A stretch of DNA of 8,156 bases from Armatimonadota bacterium (GTDB lineage Bacteria > Armatimonadota > Zipacnadia > Zipacnadales > UBA11051), in contig JAUWOG010000085.1 of the NCBI GenBank assembly GCA_030612305.1, forward strand, positions 1-8,156. Reading direction: 5' to 3'. Below the pieces are notes generated by a model. It had not been told where the DNA came from, did no database searches, and saw only the letters and a program-made list of their open reading frames with translations. Below are positions 1-7,941 of this stretch, one piece after another. Positions within the stretch are counted from its first letter, which is position 1; every line of letters begins with the position of its first letter. Made by a program: the position numbers and the translations under genes.

Positions 1-2
1 TG

Positions 3-269
3 CAAGTCCGCGCCAGAGACATGGAGGCGGAGCTGCTCGCCCGCGAGTTCGGCAAAGACATCTGCTTTCATGGCTCGATAGACACGCAGCAGACGCTCCC
101 GTTCGGCACGGTGACAGATGTGCAGGCTGAGGTGCGGTCACGGCTTGAGCTGTTTCCCGATGGCGGCTTCATCTGCGGCCCCAGCCAGGAGTTCATGGAG
201 GACATCTCCACCGAGAACATCCTCGCCGTCTATGAAGCCGCCGGAGCGTACACACCTCCTGTTGAGTAG
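3..269 (+). CDS. Uroporphyrinogen decarboxylase-like (URO-D/MtaA-type) protein, C-terminal 88 residues
   Basis: The gene enters from the left edge; only the last 88 codons are present, ending in TAG. The visible stretch has the C-terminal pattern of the URO-D superfamily. A strand of the form FHGSIDTQ is followed by LPFGT, then a helix with VQAEVRSRLELF, then a glycine-rich GGFICGPSQ segment, and finally ENILAVYEAAG before the stop. In this superfamily these elements form the last strands and helices of a TIM barrel. The family covers HemE and the corrinoid methyltransferases MtaA/CmuA, plus many uncharacterised paralogues found beside sugar oxidoreductases. The pairing of HGSIDTQ with GPSQEF resembles those paralogues more than housekeeping HemE, so haem synthesis is unlikely (inference). 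The ATG at position 21 is internal, because the frame stays open to the window edge. The next gene starts 125 bp downstream on the same strand. The catalytic half is missing, so substrate and activity cannot be judged. Confidence 0.8.
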   Translation, partial: QVRARDMEAELLAREFGKDICFHGSIDTQQTLPFGTVTDVQAEVRSRLELFPDGGFICGPSQEFMEDISTENILAVYEAAGAYTPPVE

Positions 270-284
270 GCGGTTGCAGCGGGG

Positions 285-322
285 CCGCGTGCATGTTCTC
301 AGTGCAGGAGTCAGACACGCGG
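285..322. repeat. 7-bp inverted repeat in the leader between the first two genes
   Basis: CCGCGTG at 285-291 is matched perfectly by CACGCGG at 316-322, with 24 nt between the arms. It lies just after the URO-D-like stop codon and is not followed by a T-run, so it is not an intrinsic terminator. It may be a weak mRNA hairpin between two cotranscribed genes, or chance in GC-rich DNA. I see no convincing promoter in the remainder of the 270-394 gap. Confidence 0.25.
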
Positions 323-381
323 ACAGGGAAACAACAGCGCGGAAGCTACCAAGCCGGCATTGATGAAGCGATGAGGCACCA

Positions 382-387
382 AGGTGG
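382..387 (+). promoter_or_regulatory. Ribosome binding site that sets the oxidoreductase start
   Basis: AGGTGG, inside AAGGTGG, matches the Shine-Dalgarno core with one substitution. It ends 7 nt before the ATG at 395. The frame is open further upstream, with ATGs at 293 and 371. Those would add residues before the Rossmann fold that the family does not normally have, so this site favours the start at 395. Confidence 0.6.
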
Positions 388-394
388 CAACACG

Positions 395-1390
395 ATGTCA
401 GACAGGGCGCTGAAGGCGGCGGTAGTCGGCGCAGGCATCTACGGCGGCGTCCATGCGCGGGCCTGGCAGCGCGACCCGCGCGTGGAGTTGGCCCGCATCT
501 GGAGCCGGAGCGAAGAACGCGCACATGCCGCCGGTAACGAATTCAGCGTACCGCATACGACGAGCCTCGAACAGGTCGCCGACGATGAGCAGATAGACAT
601 TGTCAGTATCGCCACGCCGGACTTCGCGCATACTGAGGCGGCGCTGATGATGCTTGCGGCGGGCAAGCACGTGCTTGTCGAGAAGCCGTTGGCGATGTCC
701 GGCGGCGAGTGCGAGCAGATCCTGGCTGCACGCGACAGAGCCGGCGTCAAGCTCATGGTCAATTTCCACAACCGCTGGTATCCGCCCATCGCGGCCGCTA
801 AAGAGACCATCCTCGAGGGCAAGATCGGCCGGCCGGTCCTCTGCTATGCGCGCCTCAGTGACCAGATCGTCGTGCCCACCGAGTGGCTGACTTGGGCCGC
901 GCGCAGCGGGCCGGAATGGTTCCTCTTCCCGCATCTCGTGGACATCGTGAGATGGCTCCTCGATGCTGAGGTGGACAGGGCCTTTGCCTCGGCGCGGCGC
1001 GGCGTACTCCAGGCACAGGGCATTGACTGCTACGACGCCGTGCAGGCACAGCTTCAAATGGGCGAGGCTCTGGTGACGCTGGAATCGTCGTGGATACTGC
1101 CACCGGCATGGCGCAGCGTGATTGACTTCCGCATCGAGATACTCGGCGAGACTGGCAAGCTGTCCATCGAGGCGGACAAAGAAGGCCTCGAGGTGGTTAC
1201 CGCCGATCGCTACGAGACGCCCTTCATTCTCGATCCCACCACCACCGAGATATTGCCGTTCGTGCATTTCGTAGACTGCGTCCTCAATGACACTGAGCCG
1301 ACATGCAGCGGGGAAGACGGCCTCGCGGTAACACGCGTCATCGAGAGCATCGTCGCATCGGTCGAGGATGGGCTGCCTCACAACGTATGA
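395..1390 (+). CDS. Gfo/Idh/MocA family NAD(P)-dependent oxidoreductase
   Basis: This 331-residue protein has the usual two-domain layout and length of the Gfo/Idh/MocA family, which oxidises or reduces sugars, inositols and their derivatives in the cytoplasm. The N-terminal Rossmann fold starts right after the chosen ATG with the dinucleotide-binding GAGIYG at residues 12-17. It continues with IVSIATPDFAH near 69-79 and the family signature EKP at 96-98, whose lysine is the conserved catalytic or cofactor-contacting residue. The C-terminal alpha/beta domain has NFHNRWYPP near 123-131 and FPHLVDIVRWL near 178-188. There H180 and D183 occupy the place of the catalytic His and Asp region of related enzymes. 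It is followed 40 bp later by an aldo/keto reductase and lies in one operon with it. The substrate is unknown; an uronate- or amino-sugar-type product of the downstream exported enzyme is possible (inference). Ribosome binding site spacing and family length support the start at 395. Confidence 0.9.
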   Translation: MSDRALKAAVVGAGIYGGVHARAWQRDPRVELARIWSRSEERAHAAGNEFSVPHTTSLEQVADDEQIDIVSIATPDFAHTEAALMMLAAGKHVLVEKPLAMSGGECEQILAARDRAGVKLMVNFHNRWYPPIAAAKETILEGKIGRPVLCYARLSDQIVVPTEWLTWAARSGPEWFLFPHLVDIVRWLLDAEVDRAFASARRGVLQAQGIDCYDAVQAQLQMGEALVTLESSWILPPAWRSVIDFRIEILGETGKLSIEADKEGLEVVTADRYETPFILDPTTTEILPFVHFVDCVLNDTEPTCSGEDGLAVTRVIESIVASVEDGLPHNV

Positions 1391-1430
1391 CTGACGCCGG
1401 CTGCAACCACATCAATGGAGGCGAAGAAAC

Positions 1431-2411
1431 ATGCAGTATCGGAAGTTTGGCGACACGGACATGGAGGTATCCGTGGTCGGCTTCGGTTGCTGGCAGATCG
1501 GAGGCTACTACTGGGGTCACGTGGACCAGGGAGAATGGATTGACTCAGTCCACCGGGCGCTTGACCTCGGCATCACATTCTTTGATACCGCCGATTTCTA
1601 CGGCTTCGGGCGTTCGGAGCAGGTGCTGGCAGAGGCGCTCGGGGATCGGAGCGACGATGTCATCATCGCCACCAAAGTCGGGTTGGTGAGCCGCGGCGGC
1701 AGGCAGGATTTCGGCGCTGATGACCTGCCGGCCCTCGAGGACCACATCGAAAAGGACCTCAGTCGCACCCACATCATCGAGGCCGCCGAGGCCAGTCTTC
1801 GCAGGTTGAAGCGGGACGTCATAGACCTCTACCTGCTGCACTGGCCTGATCAGGCGACGCCTGTGGAAGAGACGATGGGAGCAATGGCGGAGCTTGTCGA
1901 GGCGGGCAAGGTGCGCGAAGTCGGCTGCTGCAACTTCTCGGCCGCAGAGATGCACGAGGCGAACCGATCGTATCATCTGGCCGCCCATCAGTTCCCTTAC
2001 AGCTTGCTCGACCGGACGGCCGAGCAGGAGCTTCTGCCTGCATGTCAGGCAGCCGGCATCGGCGGCATAGCCTACTGGACGCTCTTCAAGGGCCTGCTGA
2101 CGGGCAAGTACACGCAGCACTCGGCTTTTGGCGTGGATGATTGGCGCCACTTCGATCCGGCTTTTCAGGGCGAGCCATTTCGCAAGAGCCTGGCTATCGT
2201 GGCCGACTTGAAGCGCGTGGCCGTTGATGAGGGGCTCAGCCCCGCGCAGTTGGCGATAGCGTGGGTGCTCCACCAGCCGGGCGTTACTACTGCCATAGTC
2301 GGGGCTAAGTGGCCGCAGCATGTCGAGACCAACGTCGGAGCCGCCGAGGCAGTCCTCTCCAACGACGCACTGAAGAGGATAGACGAGATACTGCAGGAGA
2401 GCCGCGCATGA
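1431..2411 (+). CDS. Aldo/keto reductase
   Basis: This 326-residue protein is a full-length aldo/keto reductase, a TIM-barrel enzyme that reduces aldehydes or ketones (or oxidises the matching alcohols) with NAD(P)H. The catalytic tetrad is complete: D52 in FFDTAD, Y57, K82 in ATKVG and H137 in LLHWPD. The substrate and cofactor loop GCCNFS is at 165-170. The C-terminal cofactor-binding segment reads IVGAK at 289-293 with Q296 and N301 following. Length and motifs suit the bacterial AKR groups that include general-stress and sugar aldehyde reductases (AKR11-like), but subgroup assignment is uncertain. The start is supported by GGAGG at 1417-1421, 9 nt upstream of the ATG, and by the typical N-terminus, YRKFGDTDMEVSVVGFG. 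The stop overlaps the start of the amidohydrolase gene (ATGA), which implies translational coupling. With the preceding oxidoreductase it gives two redox steps in one operon, plausibly on one sugar intermediate (inference). Confidence 0.92.
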   Translation: MQYRKFGDTDMEVSVVGFGCWQIGGYYWGHVDQGEWIDSVHRALDLGITFFDTADFYGFGRSEQVLAEALGDRSDDVIIATKVGLVSRGGRQDFGADDLPALEDHIEKDLSRTHIIEAAEASLRRLKRDVIDLYLLHWPDQATPVEETMGAMAELVEAGKVREVGCCNFSAAEMHEANRSYHLAAHQFPYSLLDRTAEQELLPACQAAGIGGIAYWTLFKGLLTGKYTQHSAFGVDDWRHFDPAFQGEPFRKSLAIVADLKRVAVDEGLSPAQLAIAWVLHQPGVTTAIVGAKWPQHVETNVGAAEAVLSNDALKRIDEILQESRA

Positions 2412-3145
2412 TCATAGACGCCCACGCACACATCGGCAGGTTCAACTCCTGGCCGCTGGCGAAGGCGAGGCCGGAGGACATAGTCGGGATTCTGCAGCGC
2501 GAAGGCATTGACTACGCAGTTACAAGCTCGGCCCGCGCCATTTGCTATGACTGCCCTGAGGGCAATGCGGAACTGCTTGAGGCTGCCGCGCGCTACGCAC
2601 AAATAATCCCACTGCTGTGCGTGAACCCCCGGCGGCGTGAGGAGGCGTTTGCCGAGCTGGCCGACTGGCGGTCGCGCGGCTTTGTCGGCCTCAAGCTTCA
2701 CCCCACCGTGCATGAATACTCACTGGCCTCGCCGGCCGCCGATGAGGTCCTCGGCTTCTGCGAGGAGGCCGGGATGGCTGTCCTCACTCACAGTGCGGAG
2801 GAAGACCCCGGCTGCGATGCGGAGGCAATAGCAACAGTCGCCGCGCGGCATCCGGAGCTGATACTCATCGTCGGCCATGCGTGTCTGTTCTCTTCGCGAC
2901 AGGTGGTCGAAGTGGCGGAGCGACATCCGAACGTATATCTGGAGCTCTCCGTGAATTACGAGGCAGGCAAGCTGGAGGACACTATCGAACGACTCGGCTG
3001 CGACCGGCTACTTTTCGGCTCCGACGTGCCCCTCCACAACCCCAGCGTCATGCTGCAGCGTATCCGTGTTGCCGGCTTGCCGGAGCAGGATGAGGAGATG
3101 ATACTCTGCGACAACGCGCGGAGGCTATATGGGCTATCCATCTAA
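2408..3145 (+). CDS. Amidohydrolase-2 family TIM-barrel metal-dependent hydrolase
   Basis: The 245-residue product opens with MIIDAHAHIG, the HxH metal-binding motif (H6, H8) of the amidohydrolase superfamily. Further candidate ligands or catalytic residues follow in the family order: K96 and H98 in GLKLHP, H128 in VLTHSAEED, H157 in IVGHACLF, and D206 in LLFGSDVPLHNP. This is the amidohydrolase-2 (PF04909-type) pattern, whose members hydrolyse lactones or decarboxylate small acids with one divalent metal. A sugar lactonase role would fit the neighbouring sugar dehydrogenase (inference). The length is at the short end for the family, but the barrel looks complete. The frame is open back to about 2309, but the ATG at 2408 is chosen for three reasons: the HxH motif normally sits at the very N-terminus, GGAG at 2396-2399 is 8 nt upstream, and the ATGA overlap with the reductase stop indicates coupled translation. 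Confidence 0.88.
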   Translation: MIIDAHAHIGRFNSWPLAKARPEDIVGILQREGIDYAVTSSARAICYDCPEGNAELLEAAARYAQIIPLLCVNPRRREEAFAELADWRSRGFVGLKLHPTVHEYSLASPAADEVLGFCEEAGMAVLTHSAEEDPGCDAEAIATVAARHPELILIVGHACLFSSRQVVEVAERHPNVYLELSVNYEAGKLEDTIERLGCDRLLFGSDVPLHNPSVMLQRIRVAGLPEQDEEMILCDNARRLYGLSI

Positions 3146-3189
3146 CCTCACCGCCTACCTCGCCGCGTAGGTCAGGCTTCCAGCCGGAC

Positions 3190-3219
3190 GAATTCGCGTG
3201 AGTTCAGCGTCAATACAAT
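3190..3219 (+). promoter_or_regulatory. Weak candidate promoter in the 101-bp gap before the aminotransferase
   Basis: TACAAT at 3214-3219 matches the -10 consensus at five of six positions. The region where a -35 would fall (about 3190-3197) holds only GAATTCGC, a poor match to TTGACA. A start near 3226 would give a leader of about 20 nt that still contains AGGAGG at 3231-3236. Nearby, 3154-3158 and 3167-3171 form a 5-bp CCTAC/GTAGG hairpin without a T-run. Read-through from upstream is equally possible. Confidence 0.2.
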
Positions 3220-3246
3220 ACGTCTCAAGCAGGAGGTTTTCACATC

Positions 3247-4560
3247 ATGGGCTTCGACAAATCAAAGGAATTATTTGAGCGAGCCCAGGGAGCACTCGCC
3301 GGCGGGGTCGGGGCGCAGGTCCGTTCCTTTTCGCTGCCGACGCCGATCTATTTCGAGCGAGGTGAGGGCAGCAAGCTCTATGACGTGGATGGCAATGAGT
3401 ACATAGACTATCTGCTGGGATACGGGCCGCTGATTCTCGGCCATTGCCCGGAGTCGGTTGTGGAGGCGGTAAGGGCGCAACTCGATTCCGGCACGCTTTT
3501 CGGCTCCCCGCATGAGACGATTGTCGAGCTGGCCGAGAAGCTTGTTGAAATCGTCCCATGTTACGAGCTGGTGCGCTTCAGCAACACCGGCTCCGAGGCG
3601 GTGCAGGCAGTGCAGCGACTCGCGCGGGGCTTCACCGGCAAGCCGAAGATACTCAAGTTCGAGGGCCACTATCATGGCTGGTATGACAATATCTACATCA
3701 GCCACCTGCCCGAAGCGCTGTCCATGATCGGGCTCGAGAACGACCCGTGGCCGGTGCTTGGCACGCCCGGCCAGCCGCAAAGCGTGCTCCAGGACATCGT
3801 CGTCCTCGGTTGGAATGACCTCGAAATCGTCGAGAGGACGTTGAGGACCCGCGGTCACGAGATCGCGGCCATCATTACCGAGCCGATTATGAGCAACTGC
3901 GGCGTCATCCCACCCAATGCCGGCTATCTCGAAGGCCTGCGCGAATTGACGCAGAAGTACGATGTCCTGCTCATCTTCGATGAGGTCATCACCGGCTTCC
4001 GGCCTTGTCTGGGTGGCGCTCAGGAATACTACGGTGTGACGCCGGACCTGGCCATCTTCGCCAAGGCACTCGGTGGCGGCTATCCGATAATAAGTTGGGG
4101 TGGGCGCCGCGACATCATGGACTTCATCGCTCAGCGCAAGGTCGTCCACGCCGGCACCTTCAATGCCAATCCCCTCTGCGCGACGGCGGCACTGGCAACC
4201 GTGACGGAACTGGCCCGCGACAACGGGGCTGTCTATGCTCGGATGACGGCGCTGACTGACTCGCTGAAAGCCGGCATCGCCGAGAGCGCGGCGGCTCACG
4301 GCATCCCGATCCGTCTCCAGGGCATCGGCCCGTTCTTCGGTCTCTCCTTCCGCGACCCCGATGTGCCGATTACCAACTACCGCGAAGCTCATGGCGAGAG
4401 CCCACTGTATCCGCAGTTCCGCCTGGCGCTGCTCGAGCGCGGCGTCCACATCTTCCCCACCGAGAAGGGCCTGTGGTATCTCTCGGCCGCGCACACCGAA
4501 AATGACATCAGCCGCACGATTGCGGCAATTGACGAGGCCTTTGCAGCACTCAGCAAATGA
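3247..4560 (+). CDS. Class III PLP-dependent aminotransferase, glutamate-1-semialdehyde 2,1-aminomutase-like
   Basis: This 437-residue protein is a fold-type I, class III aminotransferase with all the main pyridoxal-phosphate motifs. NTGSEA at 113-118 contributes to phosphate binding, and GHYHGWYD at 140-147 contains the aromatic that stacks on the cofactor. EP in IITEPIMSN precedes DEVITGFR, where D245 contacts the pyridine nitrogen. The Schiff-base lysine is K273 in FAKALGGG. GTFNANP at 303-309 supplies the threonine given to the partner subunit's phosphate. Length and overall pattern match the GSAM-like group, so an automatic label of HemL is likely. The context is carbohydrate catabolism and not tetrapyrrole synthesis, and the phosphate loop reads TGSEA where true GSAM has SGTEA. 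I therefore infer an aminotransferase acting on a keto-sugar, semialdehyde or amino acid in this pathway. AGGAGG at 3231-3236 sits 10 nt before the ATG. The next gene starts 51 bp downstream. Confidence 0.9.
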   Translation: MGFDKSKELFERAQGALAGGVGAQVRSFSLPTPIYFERGEGSKLYDVDGNEYIDYLLGYGPLILGHCPESVVEAVRAQLDSGTLFGSPHETIVELAEKLVEIVPCYELVRFSNTGSEAVQAVQRLARGFTGKPKILKFEGHYHGWYDNIYISHLPEALSMIGLENDPWPVLGTPGQPQSVLQDIVVLGWNDLEIVERTLRTRGHEIAAIITEPIMSNCGVIPPNAGYLEGLRELTQKYDVLLIFDEVITGFRPCLGGAQEYYGVTPDLAIFAKALGGGYPIISWGGRRDIMDFIAQRKVVHAGTFNANPLCATAALATVTELARDNGAVYARMTALTDSLKAGIAESAAAHGIPIRLQGIGPFFGLSFRDPDVPITNYREAHGESPLYPQFRLALLERGVHIFPTEKGLWYLSAAHTENDISRTIAAIDEAFAALSK

Positions 4561-4611
4561 CGCGACTCATTCGTCCGATGAACACCAACTGTCCACTCAG
4601 GAGGCAATATC

Positions 4612-7600
4612 ATGAACCCGTATCTCCTCGTTGCAGCCGTACTGATATGCACAGCCCTGCCGATCGTAGCGCAAGAGCCTGAGCATCCGCCGGTGGACCA
4701 GGAGCTTCCCGACGAGGAAGTCCTTCGCCTGGTGAGGCTTGACTACCCCGGCCTGGCGGATTTCGCCGTCGCGATGAAGGCCAATGACCTCAGCAAGGCT
4801 CACGGACTCCTGGCTCAGCATTTCGCAACCCGTGAGCAGCCCTTCGTGCCGGAGGCCAAGTTTCCCGGCATCTCAGAGAGCAACTCGATGGTGAGACTCA
4901 GGAGAGGCAGTAAGGAGCACGCCGACGAGAAGATACTCAAGCACATCTTCACCCAGGGCAACAATGACAAGGGTGTATCCGAGACTTATCAGTTGGACCC
5001 GGTGATCAAGTGGATCGAGAATCCGAGTGAATGTCTCACCTGGAACCTCTACCTCAATCAACTCAACATGCTCCCGCAACTGGCCTACATCTATCGCGAG
5101 ACCGGTGATGAGAAGTACGCAGTCGAGGCCGGCAACATGATCACAAGCTGGGTCGAGCAGATGTGGCGCGGCTACTGCTACATCCGCGACGGCAAGATAG
5201 TCAATTCCGGAATGGAGGTCCGCAACCGGCTGTGCAATTGCATCGCTACCTACGAGGTCATCCGCAAGTCCCCATCTCTGACCCCCGAAATGCACATGGC
5301 GTTCTGGAAGGTCTTCATTTCCCACGCCCGCGCCCTGATGACATATACCGGCGTCTCCTATCCGGGCCTGATTGCTGTGGCTGTCATGTTCCCGGAGTTC
5401 GAGGAGGCGTCGGACTGGCTCGCACAAGGCGAGAAGTCCCTGCGCAATAGCCTTGTCGAGCGCGTCACCCCGGAGGGCGCATGGGACACCCACTCCATCT
5501 CCTATCAGAATGTCCCCACACCCTGGGCGATGCGCTGCCTGGAATTCCTTGAAGCAAATCCCGAGAGTGGCGACTTCACCGAACTCGCCAAAACGATCAA
5601 GACCCAAACCGGCAAGATGATGCGCATCATGCTGTGGCTGGCTATGCCTAACGGGGGGCGGCCGAATATCGGCGATTCCTACGGCCGGGCTGATTGGGGC
5701 CCGAGCATAGGATCGGTGCTGACATCATACATATACGGTCAACTCACGCCCGAGCAGCAGGAACGGGTCAATGCCATAGGGAGCATATATGACCGCGCGA
5801 AGGCAGCCCTGGCACTCTACGAGGGGCACGATGGCCCACAACCAGAAACGACTTCCATCGGTTGTCCTGGCACCGGCTACTACGCCATGCGCAGCGGTTG
5901 GGAGACCGCGAAGGCCAGATACCTCTACTTCGACCTCTCGCCTCAGGCTCTCGGACATGCTCACTATGACGCATGTCACTTTGACCTCTACGCCTACGGC
6001 AAGCCTCTGTTGTGTGATACCGGCGACTACTTCCTGGGCTGGGGTTACCGCACCGCCCTGCACAACAATGTCGAGGTTGATGAGAAGATGTCGCGCTGGG
6101 GCACGCAGGTAATGCCCTGCGAATGGCTCACCACCAAGGGCTTTGACTTCGCGGATGGCGCTCATGCCGGTTTCCCGGACATTGACATCATTCAGCGCCG
6201 AAAGATACTCTTCGCCAAGGGCAGCCCGGACGGAATGGCCGACTACTGGATCCTCTGCGACCTGCTCAATGGCACCGGCAGCCACAAGTACGAGCAGTTC
6301 TTCCATTTCGCAGGCCCCACGCAGTTCGATGGCGCTGAGGCCGTCCTCGATGACGCGACCCTGGCCGCTTCATCAACGCACAGTGACACCGCCAACGTCC
6401 AGGTCATTCCCGCCTATACCGACGGGATGGTGGCCGCCTTGGTCGAAGCGCAAGAAACCGAAATGCTCAAGAAGGATTGCATGACCCGGCCGGCGATGCT
6501 TGGATGGATCGTCACTGGCGGCACCTTCCAGCGCACCAGGTCCGCCGTCGCCGTCTATACCCGTGAAGGCGATGCGCCGGTCAGTTTCTACGACGTGCTC
6601 TTCCCAACGCCTGAAAATGCGACCGCGCAGGTCAGTGCCAATACCTTGCCGGTGACCGCAAACGGAGGCGAGCTTGGCCCGACCCAGGCAGCCGGCATCC
6701 GCATCAACTGCATGTTGGATCGCTGCGCCCACGACCCGGGGTCCATAGAGACGAACCCCGGCGAGAATCTGGCCGCCGCCATGGACGCTTCCATAGAGAT
6801 CATTGAGGGCGAAGACATCAGCTTTAGTGGCGGTGCCGGGAAACTCCTCACCGACGGCAACCTCGGCGTCACTGAGATGGGTACGGCGGCGAGTTCCACT
6901 CCATACACACCGGGCAAGCTCCTGGTTGGTCGCTTCGGCGTTGATTTCGGCAAGCCGACGGAACTCAACACGCTCGTCGCTCATCACGGCACCTTCAATG
7001 GTAGCGGCATCATCTATCCGCCGACCGAGATGACCATTCAGTACTGGGACGGCGAGAAGTGGCAGGATGTCGCCAACGCCGAGACAACCCGCTGGCCCGA
7101 CACTGCGACCAGCACTTCCTTCGACACGGTAACCACGAACCGCATCTGCGTGCGCGTCGAGCGGCCGGATGGCGGCCGCCTGGCAATGCGCGAGATCGAG
7201 GCTTACCAGGGCACTGACGAAGAGAGGAACCGCGTGGCAGCTATGCTAGCCGAAAGGGCCGTCACCACCTGGACCGACTACTTCCTCATCTCTCACGAGG
7301 GCCCCGGCAGGAGGGAGTACGGTGACTTCCTCTTCGATGGCGAGCTGGCGTTGATCCGCTGCGACGCCGAGGGCAAGGTCGTCCAGGCCTCAGTCAAGAG
7401 CGGCTCCGTCCTCGGACAGGGCGACCAACTGGTCTTCGCCGCGCCGAATCCACTGGACTATCTGACCGCCCGCTGGGACGGGGACACAATCTCTGTTGAG
7501 TGCCTGTCGGCCGATGGTCTGCAACTGCTTGCCCAAGACGCCCGCAAGGTCCTGCATAACGGGAAGCCCCTGGCCGCTTCCTACAAAGACGGCGTGCTCA

Positions 7601-7908
7601 CAGTCGCCTCCGCCGCGACGACCGCAGGGCCGAAGATCACGGAAGCCGCCGTCAAACTGGAGCCGCCGCAGGAGGGCTTGCACGGTGCCCAACCATGGGC
7701 GATCGTCGCATGGAAGACGGATACCCCCGCCACTACGCAAGTCGAGTTCCGGACTGACGACGACCTCCTTCGGCGCACGCCTCTGGACACGCAACTGGTC
7801 ACAGACCACGAGGCGAGGGTCGAGTTCCTGCGTCCTGACCGGGAATACGAGTTCAGAGTGCTCTCATCGGACGCCTCAGGCCGGCGCGCAGAGGCGACAG
7901 CCAAGTAA
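4612..7908 (+). CDS. Exported heparinase II/III-like polysaccharide lyase with F5/8 type C-like and fibronectin III-like modules
   Basis: The product has 1098 residues; most heparinase II/III-family proteins have about 600-800. A short signal peptide has its hydrophobic core at about residues 4-18 and a likely cleavage after IVA (residue 20). An alpha/alpha-toroid of the Hepar_II_III N-terminal type spans about 40-400. It includes WNLYLNQLN at 144-152, YRETGDEKY, and THSISYQ at 293-299, where Y298 is a candidate catalytic tyrosine. The beta domain begins near GYYAMRSGW (423-430). It contains the signature GHAHYDACHFDLYAYGKPLLCDTGD from 448, with H449, H451 and D453 conserved, and LHNNVEVDE from 483. 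An F5/8 type C-like module spans about 724-867 and ends in REIEAYQG. More heparinase-type beta sequence follows near 884-1000, then a fibronectin III-like domain from about 1004. The family cleaves uronic-acid polysaccharides such as heparin, heparan or alginate; the substrate here is unknown. AGGAGG at 4599-4604 lies 7 nt upstream. A terminator follows. Confidence 0.85.
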   Translation: MNPYLLVAAVLICTALPIVAQEPEHPPVDQELPDEEVLRLVRLDYPGLADFAVAMKANDLSKAHGLLAQHFATREQPFVPEAKFPGISESNSMVRLRRGSKEHADEKILKHIFTQGNNDKGVSETYQLDPVIKWIENPSECLTWNLYLNQLNMLPQLAYIYRETGDEKYAVEAGNMITSWVEQMWRGYCYIRDGKIVNSGMEVRNRLCNCIATYEVIRKSPSLTPEMHMAFWKVFISHARALMTYTGVSYPGLIAVAVMFPEFEEASDWLAQGEKSLRNSLVERVTPEGAWDTHSISYQNVPTPWAMRCLEFLEANPESGDFTELAKTIKTQTGKMMRIMLWLAMPNGGRPNIGDSYGRADWGPSIGSVLTSYIYGQLTPEQQERVNAIGSIYDRAKAALALYEGHDGPQPETTSIGCPGTGYYAMRSGWETAKARYLYFDLSPQALGHAHYDACHFDLYAYGKPLLCDTGDYFLGWGYRTALHNNVEVDEKMSRWGTQVMPCEWLTTKGFDFADGAHAGFPDIDIIQRRKILFAKGSPDGMADYWILCDLLNGTGSHKYEQFFHFAGPTQFDGAEAVLDDATLAASSTHSDTANVQVIPAYTDGMVAALVEAQETEMLKKDCMTRPAMLGWIVTGGTFQRTRSAVAVYTREGDAPVSFYDVLFPTPENATAQVSANTLPVTANGGELGPTQAAGIRINCMLDRCAHDPGSIETNPGENLAAAMDASIEIIEGEDISFSGGAGKLLTDGNLGVTEMGTAASSTPYTPGKLLVGRFGVDFGKPTELNTLVAHHGTFNGSGIIYPPTEMTIQYWDGEKWQDVANAETTRWPDTATSTSFDTVTTNRICVRVERPDGGRLAMREIEAYQGTDEERNRVAAMLAERAVTTWTDYFLISHEGPGRREYGDFLFDGELALIRCDAEGKVVQASVKSGSVLGQGDQLVFAAPNPLDYLTARWDGDTISVECLSADGLQLLAQDARKVLHNGKPLAASYKDGVLTVASAATTAGPKITEAAVKLEPPQEGLHGAQPWAIVAWKTDTPATTQVEFRTDDDLLRRTPLDTQLVTDHEARVEFLRPDREYEFRVLSSDASGRRAEATAK

Positions 7909-7941
7909 CCTTGCGCGCTTGTTGATGCCTGTCTCATCGGC

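Noticed and set aside
293..394. Upstream start for the Gfo/Idh/MocA protein (ATG at 293 or 371)
   Set aside because: The extra residues are polar and family-atypical before the Rossmann glycine motif, and the best ribosome binding site points to 395.
398..1381. 327-codon open frame on the - strand
   Set aside because: It is the antisense shadow of the Gfo/Idh/MocA gene; it shows no motifs and no ribosome binding site signal that would compete with the forward gene.
2309..2407. Upstream start for the amidohydrolase
   Set aside because: It would overlap the reductase gene by about 100 bp and put an arginine-rich tail before the HxH motif; the ATGA-coupled start at 2408 is much better.
3271..4494. 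407-codon open frame on the - strand
   Set aside because: It lies wholly opposite the aminotransferase gene, which has every PLP motif. The reverse product shows no recognisable fold or motif, and long antisense frames are expected opposite GC-rich genes.
4873..5607. 244-codon open frame on the - strand
   Set aside because: It lies inside the toroid-coding part of the heparinase-like gene and its translation has no recognisable domain; treated as a shadow frame.
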